Below, in pieces: positions 48,201 through 59,646 of a DNA stretch of 64,000 nt. The stretch covers positions 52,501-116,500 of the forward strand of contig CAWZYM010000360.1 in assembly GCA_963966185.1 (NCBI GenBank), read 5' to 3'. Below the pieces are notes generated by a model that had not been told where the DNA came from, did not search any database, and saw nothing but the letters and a program-made list of their open reading frames with translations. Each line of letters begins with the position of its first letter. Positions within the stretch are counted from its first letter, which is position 1. Made by a program: the position numbers and the translations under genes. The stretch comes from Rhabditoides inermis. Taxonomy: Eukaryota; Nematoda; Chromadorea; Rhabditida; Rhabditidae.

Positions 48201-49034
48201 AAAGAAGTGGGAGTGAATGTGAGACATAAGTGATGAGTTCAGGGACACGATGGATGAGTGTCGGAGGAGAATGGGCCGTTGGGAAAGGAACACCACTCAT
48301 GGGGCTTGTTCGGGTGGTCGGGCATAAACCCCGTCTCCAGCCACAGCAACCAACCAACCGCATCCACGTCCGAATCTAGAACACAACATATTATCTTTCT
48401 TATATCCTAAAGAAGTGGGAGTGAATGTTAGACATAAGTGATGAGTTCAGGGACACGATGGATGAGTGTCGGAGGAGAATGCGCCGTTGGGAAAGGAGCA
48501 CCACTCATGGGGCTTGTTCGGGTGGTCGGGCATAAACCCCGTCTCCAGCCACAGCAACCAACCAACCGCATCCACGTCCGAATCTAGAACACAACATATT
48601 ATCTTTCTTATATCCTAAAGAAGTGGGAGTGAATGTTAGACATAAGTGATGAGTTCAGGGACACGATGGATGAGTGTCGGAGGAGAATGGGCCGTTGGGA
48701 AAGGAACACCACTCATGGGGCTTGTTCGGGTGGTCGGGCATAAACCCCGTCTCCAGCCACAGCAACCAACCAACCGCAGCCACGTCCGAATCTAGAACAC
48801 AACATATTATCTTTCTTATATCCTAAAGAAGTGGGAGTGAATGTTAGACATAAGTGATGAGTTCAGGGACACGATGGATGAGTGTCGGAGGAGAATGGGC
48901 CGTTGGGAAAGGAACACCACTCATGGGGCTTGTTCGGGTGGTCGGGCATAAACCCCGTCTCCAGCCACAGCAACCAACCAACCGCAGCCACGTCCGAATC
49001 TAGAACACAACATATTATCTTTCTTATAGTAGTT
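45291..49034. repeat. Satellite: 18 tandem copies of a 208-bp unit
   Basis: Units start at 45291 and every 208 bases thereafter to 48827, each beginning AGAAGTGGGAGTGAATGT. Inner copies are almost identical. Variants (ATGCGCCG for ATGGGCCG, GGAGCACC for GGAACACC, CCGCAGCC for CCGCATCC, TTAGACAT for GAGACAT) concentrate in copy 2 and the last three copies. On the minus strand every unit contains the acceptor TGTGTTCTAG, 44 open codons and TGA, which look like one terminal exon. The unit length is not a multiple of three, so there is no continuous frame through the array. Confidence 0.97.
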
Positions 49035-49280
49035 TGCATGAGAAAGGAGAGACAGAAGAATAATGCAGCATTGAAAAAATGACCCAATAAAGCTCCGAAA
49101 ATGCATAAGAAATTAAAAATAAAAAGTAATACTGACATTCATGATTGTACTGCATGTTGTTTGCGAGTTTTTCGGCAGCGGACACAACAGCGCCATCAGT
49201 CGATATGGGTAGGCACGTTCTGAAAAGGCGATCCCAACCCCCCCCCCCTCTCTCTCTTTCTCTTTCTCTCACTCTCTCTC

Positions 49281-49352
<72 letters not shown>

Positions 49353-51112
49353 CTCCCTCCTCCCTCTCGCACATCACCCACATACTGCGAGTAGGCGGTG
49401 CTGTCCCTGTGACCTGTGACATAATAATTATATGCACTCTGTATCCTCGCCGCCGAATTGAATACGCAGCTTGTAGGTCGACGAATAGCGCATCCGTCAC
49501 TGCAATAACCGTCGATCAGAGTCCTCTCCAACTCTCCATCATCAGAAGCACCAGGTGCGCGCAAGCACGTCTCATACACGAGAGGCAAAACAACGATGTC
49601 TGACAAATGAATTGAACTGTACAATTGGAGGATTGTTTACGACTCCTCACATGATTAAAGGTGACGGACAGTGTCTCGCGTCGGGAGTAGGGGATGTTCC
49701 ACTGACAGACGTACGCCTTGTAGTCACGCGAGACGAGCGAGAGCGCGCAGCGAGACTGAAACCAACACAATCTTCACGCTTATACATGGCGTGGAAAGCG
49801 TGAAGGTGCGGTCAGTCTCTCCGAAAGCAATTCCGAAGTGTTCGGGAGTGTTCTGAAGGTAATTCGGAGTGTTTCGAATAGGCCGCAACTTGATATCAGC
49901 ATCAATAACGAATCACAACTCCCATCACAACACACACACACCGCCCTTTTCGCCCCTATCACATAACACACCAGCCACTTTTCCTTGGTCGATCATCTGT
50001 CATTCATTTATGAAACGTGTCACAAAACTCATAATAACATCTCTGTTGTCCCACACATTTGCCCCCCACACCCGCGGCCGGCTGACTTGTTCAGTCTGTA
50101 GGCAACGTGTCGTTTTTCGACTATCCGGGTGTGCCGATCTGTCTTATCTAATCTGTATCACTCATGGTCTTTCTATGGGGAAGAATTGAGAAATACGGCG
50201 CCACGCGATGCCCGACCGTCGGCGAAGAGTAAAAACAAGACATTAGCCACATGACATCACTAAATAATGATTCCCAATAGCTCAAAAACAAAATCGACCA
50301 CATGATACAGCTCACCTCACAACGACTCTAATATTGATCAGGACCACTGTAAAAGTGTGCAGATAATCAAATGACATTGACTATACAAACTGGGATAAAA
50401 AACACAAGACGAGCACAAAACATGCTAACGCGAATTAGCAATATTCTTGTATGAGACGGTGTAGTGTGACTATGTTAGCTAGTCAAATTTTGGAACGCTC
50501 TGCCTATGGCGGGGCACTGTATGTGAAACTATATTTATGCAATTTTATATTATACCCATCACAAACGACATCTGCTTCGACGGTTGACGCGCGCGTCAAA
50601 CCGCGTGCGGAAGATAGGGGAAGCTACGAAGACGCGCTTATCCACGGGGTTTGACGCATGTCCACTATCTTTTGCACGGAGTCAAAAAATATTTTGGCCT
50701 TGTGTCGTCGTAAACACGTTTACTGGCAAGCGATATAGAGCCAAATAGAGAAAAGCGAGAGATACGGTTTCGAATACCGCAAGCGATATTCATTAACAAG
50801 TCATACGCATGGGTCATACAAAGAGGGTCCTGCAGTGACCAAGGTGATAGGCTAGAGGCCCTCGGACCCAACACCCTACCCAAACCCCGTCCCATAACAA
50901 CAGACACAACTTCCCATTAGCGGATGGGCTTTATCTACATTACAAAGGGGTTCATGGTCTGGGTACTCACGGAATGTGAAGTGAATCCGCATCTCACAAA
51001 AATAGAATAGGGACCATCCAGGTGCGTCCGACTGGCCTTGAACAGTCGTCGGCGGGGGTTCTTATAGGCGGGCGTGAGTGGTTGGTAAGCGAGGCGGACA
51101 CCGCCGAGCGAT
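48863..51112 (-). CDS. Putative multi-exon gene ending in the satellite unit (unrecognised)
   Basis: Exon-like blocks with good splice signals are: 51112-50971 (47 codons, SLGGVRLAYQPLTPAYKNPR…), a block starting 50829 (DPLCMTHAYDLL), 49755-49651 (35 codons, RDYKAYVCQWNIPYSRR), one or two blocks in 49599-49390 whose frame I cannot settle, 49219-49137 (TCLPISTDGAVVSAAEKL), and a last exon 48999-48863. The last two join in phase and give HEYSDVAAVGWLLWLETGF then MPDHPNKPHEWCSFPNGPF and a stop. The last exon lies in the 18th satellite unit. The join across 49651/49599 is not resolved: the simple reading meets a stop. I do not recognise the protein, and linkage of the outer blocks to this gene is a guess. 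Confidence 0.35.
49241..49350. repeat. C-run and (CT)n microsatellite
   Basis: A run of nine C is followed by about 100 bases of CT repeats, in the putative intron before the exon 49219-49137 of the minus-strand gene. Confidence 0.9.
50101..50215 (+). repeat. Orphan copy of the kelch-gene upstream segment
   Basis: GGCAACGTGTCGTTTTTCGA, TATCCGGGTGTGCCGATCTG and GAGAAATACGGCGCCA match the segment starting at 62593, which lies about 230 bases before the second kelch gene. No kelch coding sequence follows here. The DNA between 50.2 and 50.9 kb shows nothing else I can support. Confidence 0.65.
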
Positions 51113-51270
51113 CTGGAATGTAAACACCATTATCCAGAGTGGTAATCTCCGAGATAATCTGAGAGAATATGTTGTGAGAAGATCTGCGGGTGACTCACGG
51201 AATGTGAAGTGAATCCGCATATTATATCTCACAAAAATAGAATAGGGACCATCCAGTATATGTCCGTCCC
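50969..51270. repeat. Direct repeat of an exon end, about 235 bases apart
   Basis: ACGGAATGTGAAGTGAATCC … AAAAATAGAATAGGGACCAT occurs at 50969-51020 and again at 51198-51256, the second with a 7-8 base insert. On the minus strand both read LDGPYSIFV and end at a GTGAGT donor. One is the end of the exon 51112-50971; the other lacks a matching exon front. Confidence 0.7.
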
Positions 51271-51416
51271 TTACAAAACACACTCTCATAATAACACACC
51301 AATGTGCACACACCGTTCAACGGTTATTTCACTGTGTTCAATTATTTTTTATAGTGTTGTATGTATCATGTGATTGCAATTCGCGACAATTCAGAAATTA
51401 AATTATGATCTGCCGT

Positions 51417-51563
51417 TGGCGCGGCTCAGTGGATAGAGCGTTCGTCTCTCAATCTCACGGTCGCTGGTTCGATCCCCCTCGAAGTCAACCATTCTTGTTA
51501 AATTCACCCATCCCCTGTGGTGTGGCAATCCACTCTCATGGAAGCACCATCTACGGACTCAAG
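51417..51563 (+). mobile_element. tRNA-derived SINE, truncated copy
   Basis: This matches the first 150 bases of the element at 35541-35842, including both promoter boxes (GGCTCAGTGGATAGAGCG, GGTTCGATCCCCC). It has an internal deletion near 51540 and ends at GGACTCAAG. Confidence 0.85.
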
Positions 51564-51682
51564 TTTTATAATGGGAAAACTAGAAATCATTATAACCTGG
51601 TATCAAATGAACTTGCGTCAAGAATCACTGCTTGTTTCAGCAAAGCACATGAATATACAACATTTCTCAATCCTGATCTGTA

Positions 51683-51835
51683 TACACTTATCTAATCTGC
51701 ATTCCCTTGTTTACCATTGGATTTTCATTTGGGAAGGATTGAGAAATATGGCCCCATGCCCGCTTATCAGTGTGTTTTTAACGTCCTCATGACTGCTTCA
51801 CAGCACATTATTTTTCAAAACCTGCGTTGGTGACA
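51683..51835 (+). repeat. Orphan copy of the kelch-gene upstream segment
   Basis: The block from TTATCTAATCTGCATTCCC through GAGAAATATGGCCCCATGCC, CGCTTATCAGTGTGTT and GTCCTCATGACTGCTTCACA matches sequence preceding both kelch genes. It is not followed by a kelch ATG. About 400 bases of unassigned sequence (51.84-52.2 kb) lie between it and the copy that does precede a gene. Confidence 0.7.
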
Positions 51836-52214
51836 ACAGTTTCGGTTTCATTGCATCATTCGTTTTTTGTATGAATTTTTTTGTATGAAACATGAACCTT
51901 TCGTTAAAAAATGGATGTAGGGAGTCCTTTGTTCACGGTACGGTAGCCTTTGCGTCGCCTATTTTTTAGACATCAGTCGCGCTATCGGCCTGCGCAAGAC
52001 CATTCAATCGCACTGATCGCGCGCTTAACCGTCTGAACTCTGAAATTGTGGAAATTAGGATCATTTTAAGCATATGTGATCACTTTCTAGAGCTAATTTT
52101 CTTTGAATTTCTTATTCTGAACAAAGGCGACCTACGAAAACTTCGTAATGACCCTTTTTATGCAAAAAAAACTCTTGTTCATTTCTCGTCTGTCTGAATT
52201 AATGTACTTTGAAA

Positions 52215-52385
52215 ATGTCTCCTTGTTTACCATTATTGGATTTTCTTCTGTGAAGAACTGATAAATATCGCCCGCTTATCAGTGTGTTGATAACGTCCTC
52301 ATGACTGCTTCACAGCATATTATATTCCAAAACCTACATTGATGATAGTAGTTTCATATTCTTTGCTTCATCTTTCTTTTTTCAG
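52215..52385 (+). promoter_or_regulatory. Upstream segment of kelch gene 1, repeated family
   Basis: CTTGTTTACCATTATTGGAT, CGCTTATCAGTGTGTTGATA and GTCCTCATGACTGCTTCACA recur at 62.59-62.83 kb before the second gene. The final TTTTTTCAG directly before the ATG looks like a splice acceptor, so an untranslated first exon probably lies upstream. No TATA box was identified. Confidence 0.5.
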
Positions 52386-54903
52386 ATGAAGTTGCGTGAA
52401 AAGTTTGTGTATCAATGGCTCTTCAAAGAGCGAGAGACTAACTTCTACAAGGAAGGATTTCTCCACATGAACGAACTGAGAAAGTAGGTAGTAGGTTTTC
52501 AATTAATTTCACAAAATTTTGTTTAGGAGAGGAGAACACTGTGACGTCATTCTCGTTGCCACTGGAGCAAATGGAGATCTACGAGTTGAGGTTGCTATTT
52601 ATTTGTTTGTTTGGTTTATAATAAATATTAAGATCTTCGCTCACAAGATCGTTCTTGCCGTATCTTCTCCTTACTTCACTCCCTTGTTCGGAAGTGGAAT
52701 GATGGAGTCGAATGCAGAGAAAATCGAAATCAAGGTTGATCCGGAGACGCTGGAAACATTTGTCAATTTCATGTACACTGCTCAGTTGACAATCGGTAAC
52801 TGTTTACTAGCGAGTATCTGCTGAACTGTGTTTCAGACGAGGACAAGGTGCAAGAAATGATCGAAGCCGCAAACTACTTCCAATTCGATGACCTCGTGAA
52901 ACAGTGTGGAGAGTGAGTTTTGTTTGTGTGTGTTATTTTTTTTATTTCGCATCGAACAAAAACTAATTTAATTCATCAGTTATCTGATTGGATCGGTGGA
53001 TACTGATTGCTGTCTGCAACTTCGCGAGTTTGCACTTCGGTACAATCTCTCGAATCTCGAGAAAGCCGCTCTGGATCACTTCATCGGAAATTTTGAGTGC
53101 GTACATTAATATTTTACATTCAAACATTTTACTTTACAGTCAAATCACCACTACCGACTTTACGAAAATGTCGGAAGAAACGCTCACATTCGCCATTTCG
53201 TGTATGTTTCGTGCTTGGCTGAACAATCTATAGAGATACTATTACAGCGGACAAACTTCGGGTTACGAATGAAGAAGTTGTCTTCCAGAAAACCATGGCT
53301 TGGGTGCGCGCAGAAGAAACGAGAAAAGAAGCTTTGCCAAGGTGAATGACCATCAATTAATGTGTTCTCAATGTCAAGTTTAGGCTTTTGAAACACATCC
53401 GCTTTTCTCACATGAAACCTGACTACATACTGGAAACAGTCGCAGAGGACCCAACTATTGACGCTGATTCGCAATGCAGGAAGATTATTCGAGATGTGAA
53501 CAAAGTTAGCCTATAACTGTCTTAGTCTAAAAACAACTTTTTTTTTAAACAGAAACTGTTGGGAAAACGCATCGACTTTTCTGAAAACGATCACAAAAAA
53601 CGCCTTTACCATCATCCTTCTGCCTGTTATTCATTCCCTGTGAGCGGATCACACTGGTTGCCCGCGCCATCTCTCAACGAAAACATGTGAGTTATTTAAC
53701 TGATCATTATTTCAGTAAACACGTACACAAATTATCAGAAAATGGCACGCGGCAGCTGTTGTTGACAAGAAGATCTTCTGTGTTGGCGGACATAACGGAA
53801 CGGAATATTTGAAGACAGCACAGTTCCTCGATCCAGTTACCGGTAATCTTTGATTTTGTTTCAATGTTCATTTCTTTTTTTTCAGGAAAGTGGCAGTTTG
53901 CTTGCTCTCTACCTGTTGCTCTCTCTTCACTAGGATTGACGTCGGTTGGAGATTCCCTATATGCTGTCGCTGGAATTGCAAATGGAACATTGACAAAGTG
54001 AGTAATTGTTTTGACATGCGTGTCAGAAAAAAAATCCCAAGAGTCGTGCATGTCTATGATATCAACACTGATACGTGGAGAGAGGGAGCATCGACGCTTC
54101 AGTACAGGTAGATTATGAGTGTTACCATCAAATATCACTTTTCAAATGTCCAGGTATGAATCAGTTGCATCCTGGAATGGTGTTCTTTACGCGGCGGGTG
54201 GTGCAGTATATTCAAAAGCAAAAACTTCAGAAATGTGGGACCCGCGCACTGGTTTGTTAAAAAAACATATCTGTCTTTTACGTTTTCTCACACCAGATGC
54301 CTGGCAGCAGCTGCCTTCGATGCTGACTGAGAGATATCGACCGCAACTAGCTGCACTGAATGATAAAGTATTCGTCATTGGAGACGAAAACGGAGACGTG
54401 AACACGGTGAGGTCTGATTCATTTCAACAATACTTATGATACTCTGCAGATGGAATTCTTTGATATACGAGCTGGCAAATGGTGTCCACATGAGGCTCTT
54501 ATTGCTGAAGAATCAAAGTGAGCAGTTTACACGTGTACTTAAATAATGTAGCCTTTTCAGGGGTTACCGAGTGACAGTGTGCAATGATGACATTGTTTTG
54601 AGTGGTGGAAATAAGAAAGAAACATGGGAGTTCATCAACCAACTGAAAGTGAGTGTAAATTGTGTCACTGAAGATGTCTAAAACTCATCAAGGTCCTACG
54701 CAACGATTCCTGGATAGACGGTCCAGATGTTCTCGGAAACCGATCCCACCATGCGCTCTGCGCTCTCGATGGGGTGAGTTGAGGACGTAATCTGAATGTT
54801 TCATTGAGTATTGCAGACACTGTTCTCCCTCGGAGGATGGTGTGATGAAGGCCAGCCTACGGACACGGTGCACTGTATCGCACTCGATATCGACGAGATT
54901 TGA
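52386..54903 (+). CDS. BTB-BACK-kelch protein (KLHL-like), complete
   Basis: Kelch-like proteins of this layout usually act as substrate adaptors of Cullin-3 ubiquitin ligases; that role is inferred from the family. About 585 residues come from roughly 17 exons with very short introns (42-80 bases, AT-rich, ending TTTCAG). The BTB domain covers residues 30-130 (CDVILVATG, FAHKIVLAVSSPYF, FVNFMYTAQLTI). The BACK domain covers 135-265 (FALRYNLSNLEKAALDHF). The kelch region covers 300-585, with repeats recognisable by YAAGG, FCVGGHNGTEYL and FSLGGWCDE; the GG pair is missing in one blade (FVIGDENGD). The intron after LRVE is only 42-48 bases and could be read through in frame. The first in-frame ATG directly follows an acceptor, so the start is reasonable. 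A close paralogue begins at 62827. Confidence 0.93.
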
Positions 54904-55525
54904 ACCAAATGCTTTGTATTTATGTACAAAACACGTGTAAATTGTAAATCTTACTCTTATATTCTACTACAAATGAATACGTTATATATTTTGATAATTG
55001 TGCTAGGTGCATGTTTGTTTATAAACATTACGACTTTACCGTGAAATGAATTAACTCGGGCAAACAATTAACATTTTTTTAACACGATTAGGTCCCAGAA
55101 GCCGATGGTGACCAAACTGCTATCAGAGATACCCAAGGGGGTCACTATTCAAAAACCGTTTTCCAATCCACATAACCGGTCATACGTTTCTAGATATTTA
55201 ATTTTCAAGTTTCGACGTGTGGATTGCTTTTGCGGCTCGTTACTATTCCCAACCCAGCTGCTAATGGGTTCGCGTCACTACAGTATAACACAGTTCTCAT
55301 TACAGAATGCATTTTGCCGACACTCTTCGCACTTTTCTGTTTGAATCACGCATGGTGAATGGATGATGAGGAAGCTCATTGAAACTTTAGAAGTGAAGTT
55401 TAAACGATCGCAAACACTTACATAGCTTCAAATAAGAAATAAGACTCTTTCTTTGAAATTATCGCGCCTCGAACAAACTAATTAGAATTCATGTTCCCAG
55501 AACAGATACCGGCTGTAACCAAGTG

Positions 55526-55585
<60 letters not shown>

Positions 55586-57612
55586 CATTCGATGAGACGT
55601 AGACGGCCATAGTGACAATGGCTAACGAGGAGTGTTGTTAGAGCCACAATCTTTGATTCGAACCAAATTGGAAGGATATCTTAGTTAGGAACCCAAACTA
55701 CAAAGCTGGTGTTAGAATTCCTTAAGCGAATAATAAGTTTCCGGTACATGCTCGATTTTTGCGTTCCTCTCGCTCTACGCTGCGGTCTACGAGTCAGTGT
55801 AGCGTAGTGGCGAAAGCGTCTGCCTACCAAATTGCCCCTCTCGAGTTTGATTCCACGCAAATGCTTTTTTTGTTTTGCCAACATTTTCGGATTATCGTCT
55901 TGCTGTTTAACCGCCGTTCTGAAAACGACAAGTGACGGAGTGCACGGCCGTCTCGACTCGATTATTTCTCTCCTCTTCAGGAATGGATTTTTTTTACCGA
56001 GTGTCAATTGTCACCAAATAGTACTAGCTCCAATTCTTGAAGTTCATCGAGTAGAGAGAGAAAGAGAGGGAGGGAGAGGAAGGAGAGGGAGAGAGATGGA
56101 GGAAGAGAGATGGGAGGGATGGAGAAAGATGGGAGGAGAGAGAGGGGGGGGGGAGAGAGAGATGTAGGGTGGTAGGAATAGAGGGAGGGATAAAGATAGG
56201 GAGGGTATGGGGGGAAGGAGAGATGGTGAAGAGAGCCGATCGGGGAGAGATAAAGGGATAGAGAGAAAAGGAGGAGAAAAGAGGGAAGTGAGGAGTTTCT
56301 ATATGATTCTTTCAAGACACGAAATATTCTAGGTACCGTGAGGCTGCTTGGGCGGCGCTCACTGCTCCCGCAAAGAACGGAACCGTCTGAGGGCATCCAT
56401 TGATCTACCTGATCTACCTGATCTACCTGATCGACCTACCCTGCCCAACACTGTTTTGTAACTCATGTTTTTTTCTTCGTCTTTGATCTGTTGTTACTAG
56501 TGGTATCCGATTGTGACATTGTGTCTATCTCATTTTGGCATGTTTCGAGTTTGGAGAAGCGTAGATAAATGTGCTTCTGAAATGTGTTGTCATGTATAAG
56601 TACGGTAGCGGGTGGTTTTATTTTTTGCAAGATCTTTGTTGTAAGGCCCGCAGTTCTGATTAGGAATCATGTGGTTTGTGATTGGAGTAAAAGTCGTCGT
56701 CTCCGCCCCCTAGACCACGCCCCTTCCAGGCTTTGTCTCTGTCCAGTAATAGTCAACTCACGATTACCATTATCACCATCGTGATAAGCAGCCTTTCAGC
56801 TTTGAACATTCCTTATCCATTGGATCTGTTCTGGTGTGAAACACGTGTGCTGGCTCTTCTCCTCTAGACCACACCCCCTAGACCACGCCCCCTTCGAGGC
56901 CTTGTCTGGATCCGAGCGTCTCCTCACTCACCCACTCTCACTCATAGGCGGACACTGGATGTGCGCTAGCCACTAGATATGCGCTAGCCACTAGATATGC
57001 GCTAGGTGTGGCGATTCGACTATCGTCCTCTCGTCGCATTGGCTGGGGGCCGGCAGAACCATTACCGAGATACAACAATGTACAATACAACACGTTTATT
57101 GTGATCTTTATTATGTTTATGATGATGTTTATTATAAATTAATAATATTATTACGTTAATTATGATCTTTATTATTATGTTTATTATGATGAGGATGGTT
57201 TCATCGACACAATGTGTGAGTGCGACACAATGTGTGAGTGTGTAAGAGATGCTGAGAATCCTTTCCGGGTCAAATTCCAAATGCATTCCTTTAAAAAGAG
57301 AACAATGCGCTCGAATAGATACGTTTATTGTCTGACCAAGAAAACATAATTTATACGGGTTACTTAACAACTCGTGCAAAACAAAGAAAAAATGTACAAA
57401 CATGACAAGATGGGAAAAATTCCAAAAGAAAACTAATCTCAAAACACATTATATACAACTGTTGTGACGCTCTCTCTGACGCTAGAGTTGCCCCAGAACA
57501 GTAATCAACACATCTGTGAATCCACACTGAATCCGAATCACTGTGTGAATGTTCGGGATCAACAGGCGCTGCCGCCTCTATGTTCCCATAGCGACACCGC
57601 AGATACTCACTC
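54904..57612. other. Intergenic stretch without a supported gene
   Basis: Contents visible: a GA repeat at 55531-55586; a tRNA-like stretch at 55797-55858 (TAGTGGCGAAAGCG, GAGTTTGATTCC); GA/GGGA simple sequence at 56053-56290; a GATCTACCT repeat at 56400-56440; GACCACGCCCCCT repeated near 56712, 56867 and 56880; ACTAGATATGCGCTAGCC repeated near 56990; and an AT-rich TTATTATG-type stretch at 57095-57200. Open frames across the simple sequence are low complexity. Confidence 0.6.
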
Positions 57613-57881
57613 ATTTTTTAGCCGGCTGAATCCAGAGTCCTCCTAGTCGAGAACAACATGGGGTTTTAGGATTACGACAACGTCAGCAGAGGAAGTTGGG
57701 TTGTGTCTTGAAATGCGTTCTTGAGTCCGCAGATGGTGCTGTGACGCCTTCTGGCTACCATGAGAGCGGCCTGGCACACCACAGGGGCTGGGTGAATTCC
57801 ACAAGAATGGTTGACTCCGAGGGGGATCGAACCAGCAGCCGTGAGATGGAGAGATCCACTGAGCCGCGCCCCCGGGCAAAA
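57613..57881 (-). mobile_element. tRNA-derived SINE, nearly full-length, reverse strand
   Basis: The reverse complement starts GCCCGGGGGCGCGGCTCAGT, carries a B box (GGTTCGATCCCCC) and ends AGCCGGCTAAAAA, matching the element at 35541-35842. The A-box region differs slightly (GGATCTCTCC for GGATAGAGCG). Confidence 0.85.
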
Positions 57882-58311
57882 CAAATCAAAATAACTAAAC
57901 CGCTTGTTTTGAATTGTTTTTAAAGGGAAGTACCACTCTAAATTTTATATCATAAATGTTTCTCAAATTTGTAGGATGAACATGTCGAACTTCGGTAATT
58001 ACGAAACTATATTTCTCAATACACAAAACTAAACTTTATGAAATATTTCTGTTGTATATGACTAATTGACACCTCAAACTTGCGTCTGCAAATACACGTG
58101 TAAATAGTTATTTTTATGTTCGAAACTAAGTTTAGAAATATAACATTTCACATGAAACGTGGAATTAAAAATATATTTATATGGAATATGTCTAGTATCA
58201 CTAAACTATCCCCAGTTCTGTTCTCACCCTCAAACGCACAGGCGCGGCTGCCTATAAACGCTGACCAACACAAACGAGAATCCATACTTTCTACTAAAGA
58301 ACATTCAGCGT

Positions 58312-59646
58312 GTGCAGAAAACAAACAAAAGATATGTGGCTGAACTACCTAACAGAAATTGTAACACCGGACAAAGATGTGAGAACAAAAGGTGTGTGAT
58401 CTGTCCTAAAATCAGATTTAATAATACAGTAATCAGTACCTGTACTTCAACTTTGATCTCCACATATAAACACGGTAACGCTAATTGTTTGTCAACACAT
58501 CTTGTATACCTTATAACATGTAATAAATGTAGCATGCAATACGTTGGTGAAACGAAACAAACACTCAAACAGAGAATGTCTTCCCACCGAAATAGTTTCA
58601 AAACTGACAAGCTATGCACTTTTTTGAGCAAACATTTCAAGCTTTCTGATCATGATAGTGAAGACTTTTCGATCGATATTCTCGATAATTTATCTGAAAA
58701 CAATGACACCGAAACAAGATTAACAAAAGAACATTTTTGGATTCAAATTCTGAATACTGCTTATCCACTTGGTTTGAATGACCAAATAAAAACTTTTGGA
58801 AATGTTTCTACCATAGACTTGAATACATGTAAGATTAGTAATAACCCATTTACAAGCCTCAAAATGAAATCAACAAAAAATGCTCGCAAAAATCATGGTA
58901 AACGTAAAAGAAGTCTACCAGCATATAAGAACACTTTCACAACCGCGCAAGTATTTGCTGACATTGAACATTTAGAAGGACAAAATCTCTACAAATACTA
59001 CAAATTATTAAATAAACACTGCGTAAACACATTGTTAACATTTATGGCAAGTGATCAAACTTACACGTTACTCGATAAAAAACTGCAATTGAAAATTTTC
59101 TGTATAGTTGCAAAATCACTTGTTTCAAAAAGAACAAATGACCAAAAAATTGACACTTTCCACAACTTGAAGTTAAAATATTATGGAAGATTTATGGAAG
59201 AAATCAATATTGGTAAAATTGTCAATAAACAATTCAATATCTCTTTCAAAGAAATGAATGTGAATTATAAGAAAACTAGAGTTCTATTCACATACGACAT
59301 TCCAGACAGCGCATGTATCATGAATTATAATAAATATTTAAGAAATTTGACCACTAAAGAAATCAAAATCACACTTTGTTCACCTTGTTACTGTTCCCAC
59401 TACACTACATACATAGATCCTAACCACGGACACATTGTAACCGGCAATCTGAATATGGTGGCAAATAACGACCTCAGGAATCTCTTAATGAAAGGAACAA
59501 AATTCAGATCGCTTCGTTCTTTCAATGCAACCACAGTCACAGAAGAAATAATGTGTGCCGTTGAAAATCACATTGAAAAAATTGCAGGAATATACCACAT
59601 CAGTGCAGACACTTTAGTGCAGTTACAAAATAAAATAATGAGTTAA
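58312..59646 (+). CDS. Penelope-like element, 5' part: GIY-YIG endonuclease and linker
   Basis: 444 residues up to the TAA. A Cys-rich stretch (NCNTGQRCENKRCVIC, about residues 16-31) precedes a GIY-YIG core (VYLITC at about 65, MQYVGETKQTLKQRM near 74-88, then SSHR). GIY-YIG nucleases cut the target DNA to prime reverse transcription. The end of this part contains CSPCYCSHYTTYIDPNHGHI and VTGNLNMVANNDLRNLL, which in intact relatives lies in the same protein just before the reverse transcriptase. The GTG at 58312 is not a credible start. The frame is open back to 58258 without an ATG, so the true start is unknown or lost. It is co-linear and in frame with the next CDS. Confidence 0.82.
   Translation: MQKTNKRYVAELPNRNCNTGQRCENKRCVICPKIRFNNTVISTCTSTLISTYKHGNANCLSTHLVYLITCNKCSMQYVGETKQTLKQRMSSHRNSFKTDKLCTFLSKHFKLSDHDSEDFSIDILDNLSENNDTETRLTKEHFWIQILNTAYPLGLNDQIKTFGNVSTIDLNTCKISNNPFTSLKMKSTKNARKNHGKRKRSLPAYKNTFTTAQVFADIEHLEGQNLYKYYKLLNKHCVNTLLTFMASDQTYTLLDKKLQLKIFCIVAKSLVSKRTNDQKIDTFHNLKLKYYGRFMEEINIGKIVNKQFNISFKEMNVNYKKTRVLFTYDIPDSACIMNYNKYLRNLTTKEIKITLCSPCYCSHYTTYIDPNHGHIVTGNLNMVANNDLRNLLMKGTKFRSLRSFNATTVTEEIMCAVENHIEKIAGIYHISADTLVQLQNKIMS

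Noticed and set aside
45291..49034. Satellite units as a CRISPR-like array
   Set aside because: Units are contiguous 208-bp copies without distinct repeats and spacers, in a eukaryotic genome with spliced genes.
52567..52640. Reading through the first kelch intron as coding
   Set aside because: The frame is open in gene 1 but gives an isoleucine/phenylalanine-rich stretch inside the BTB domain. The paralogue has a one-base longer segment with TAA, so it is an intron.
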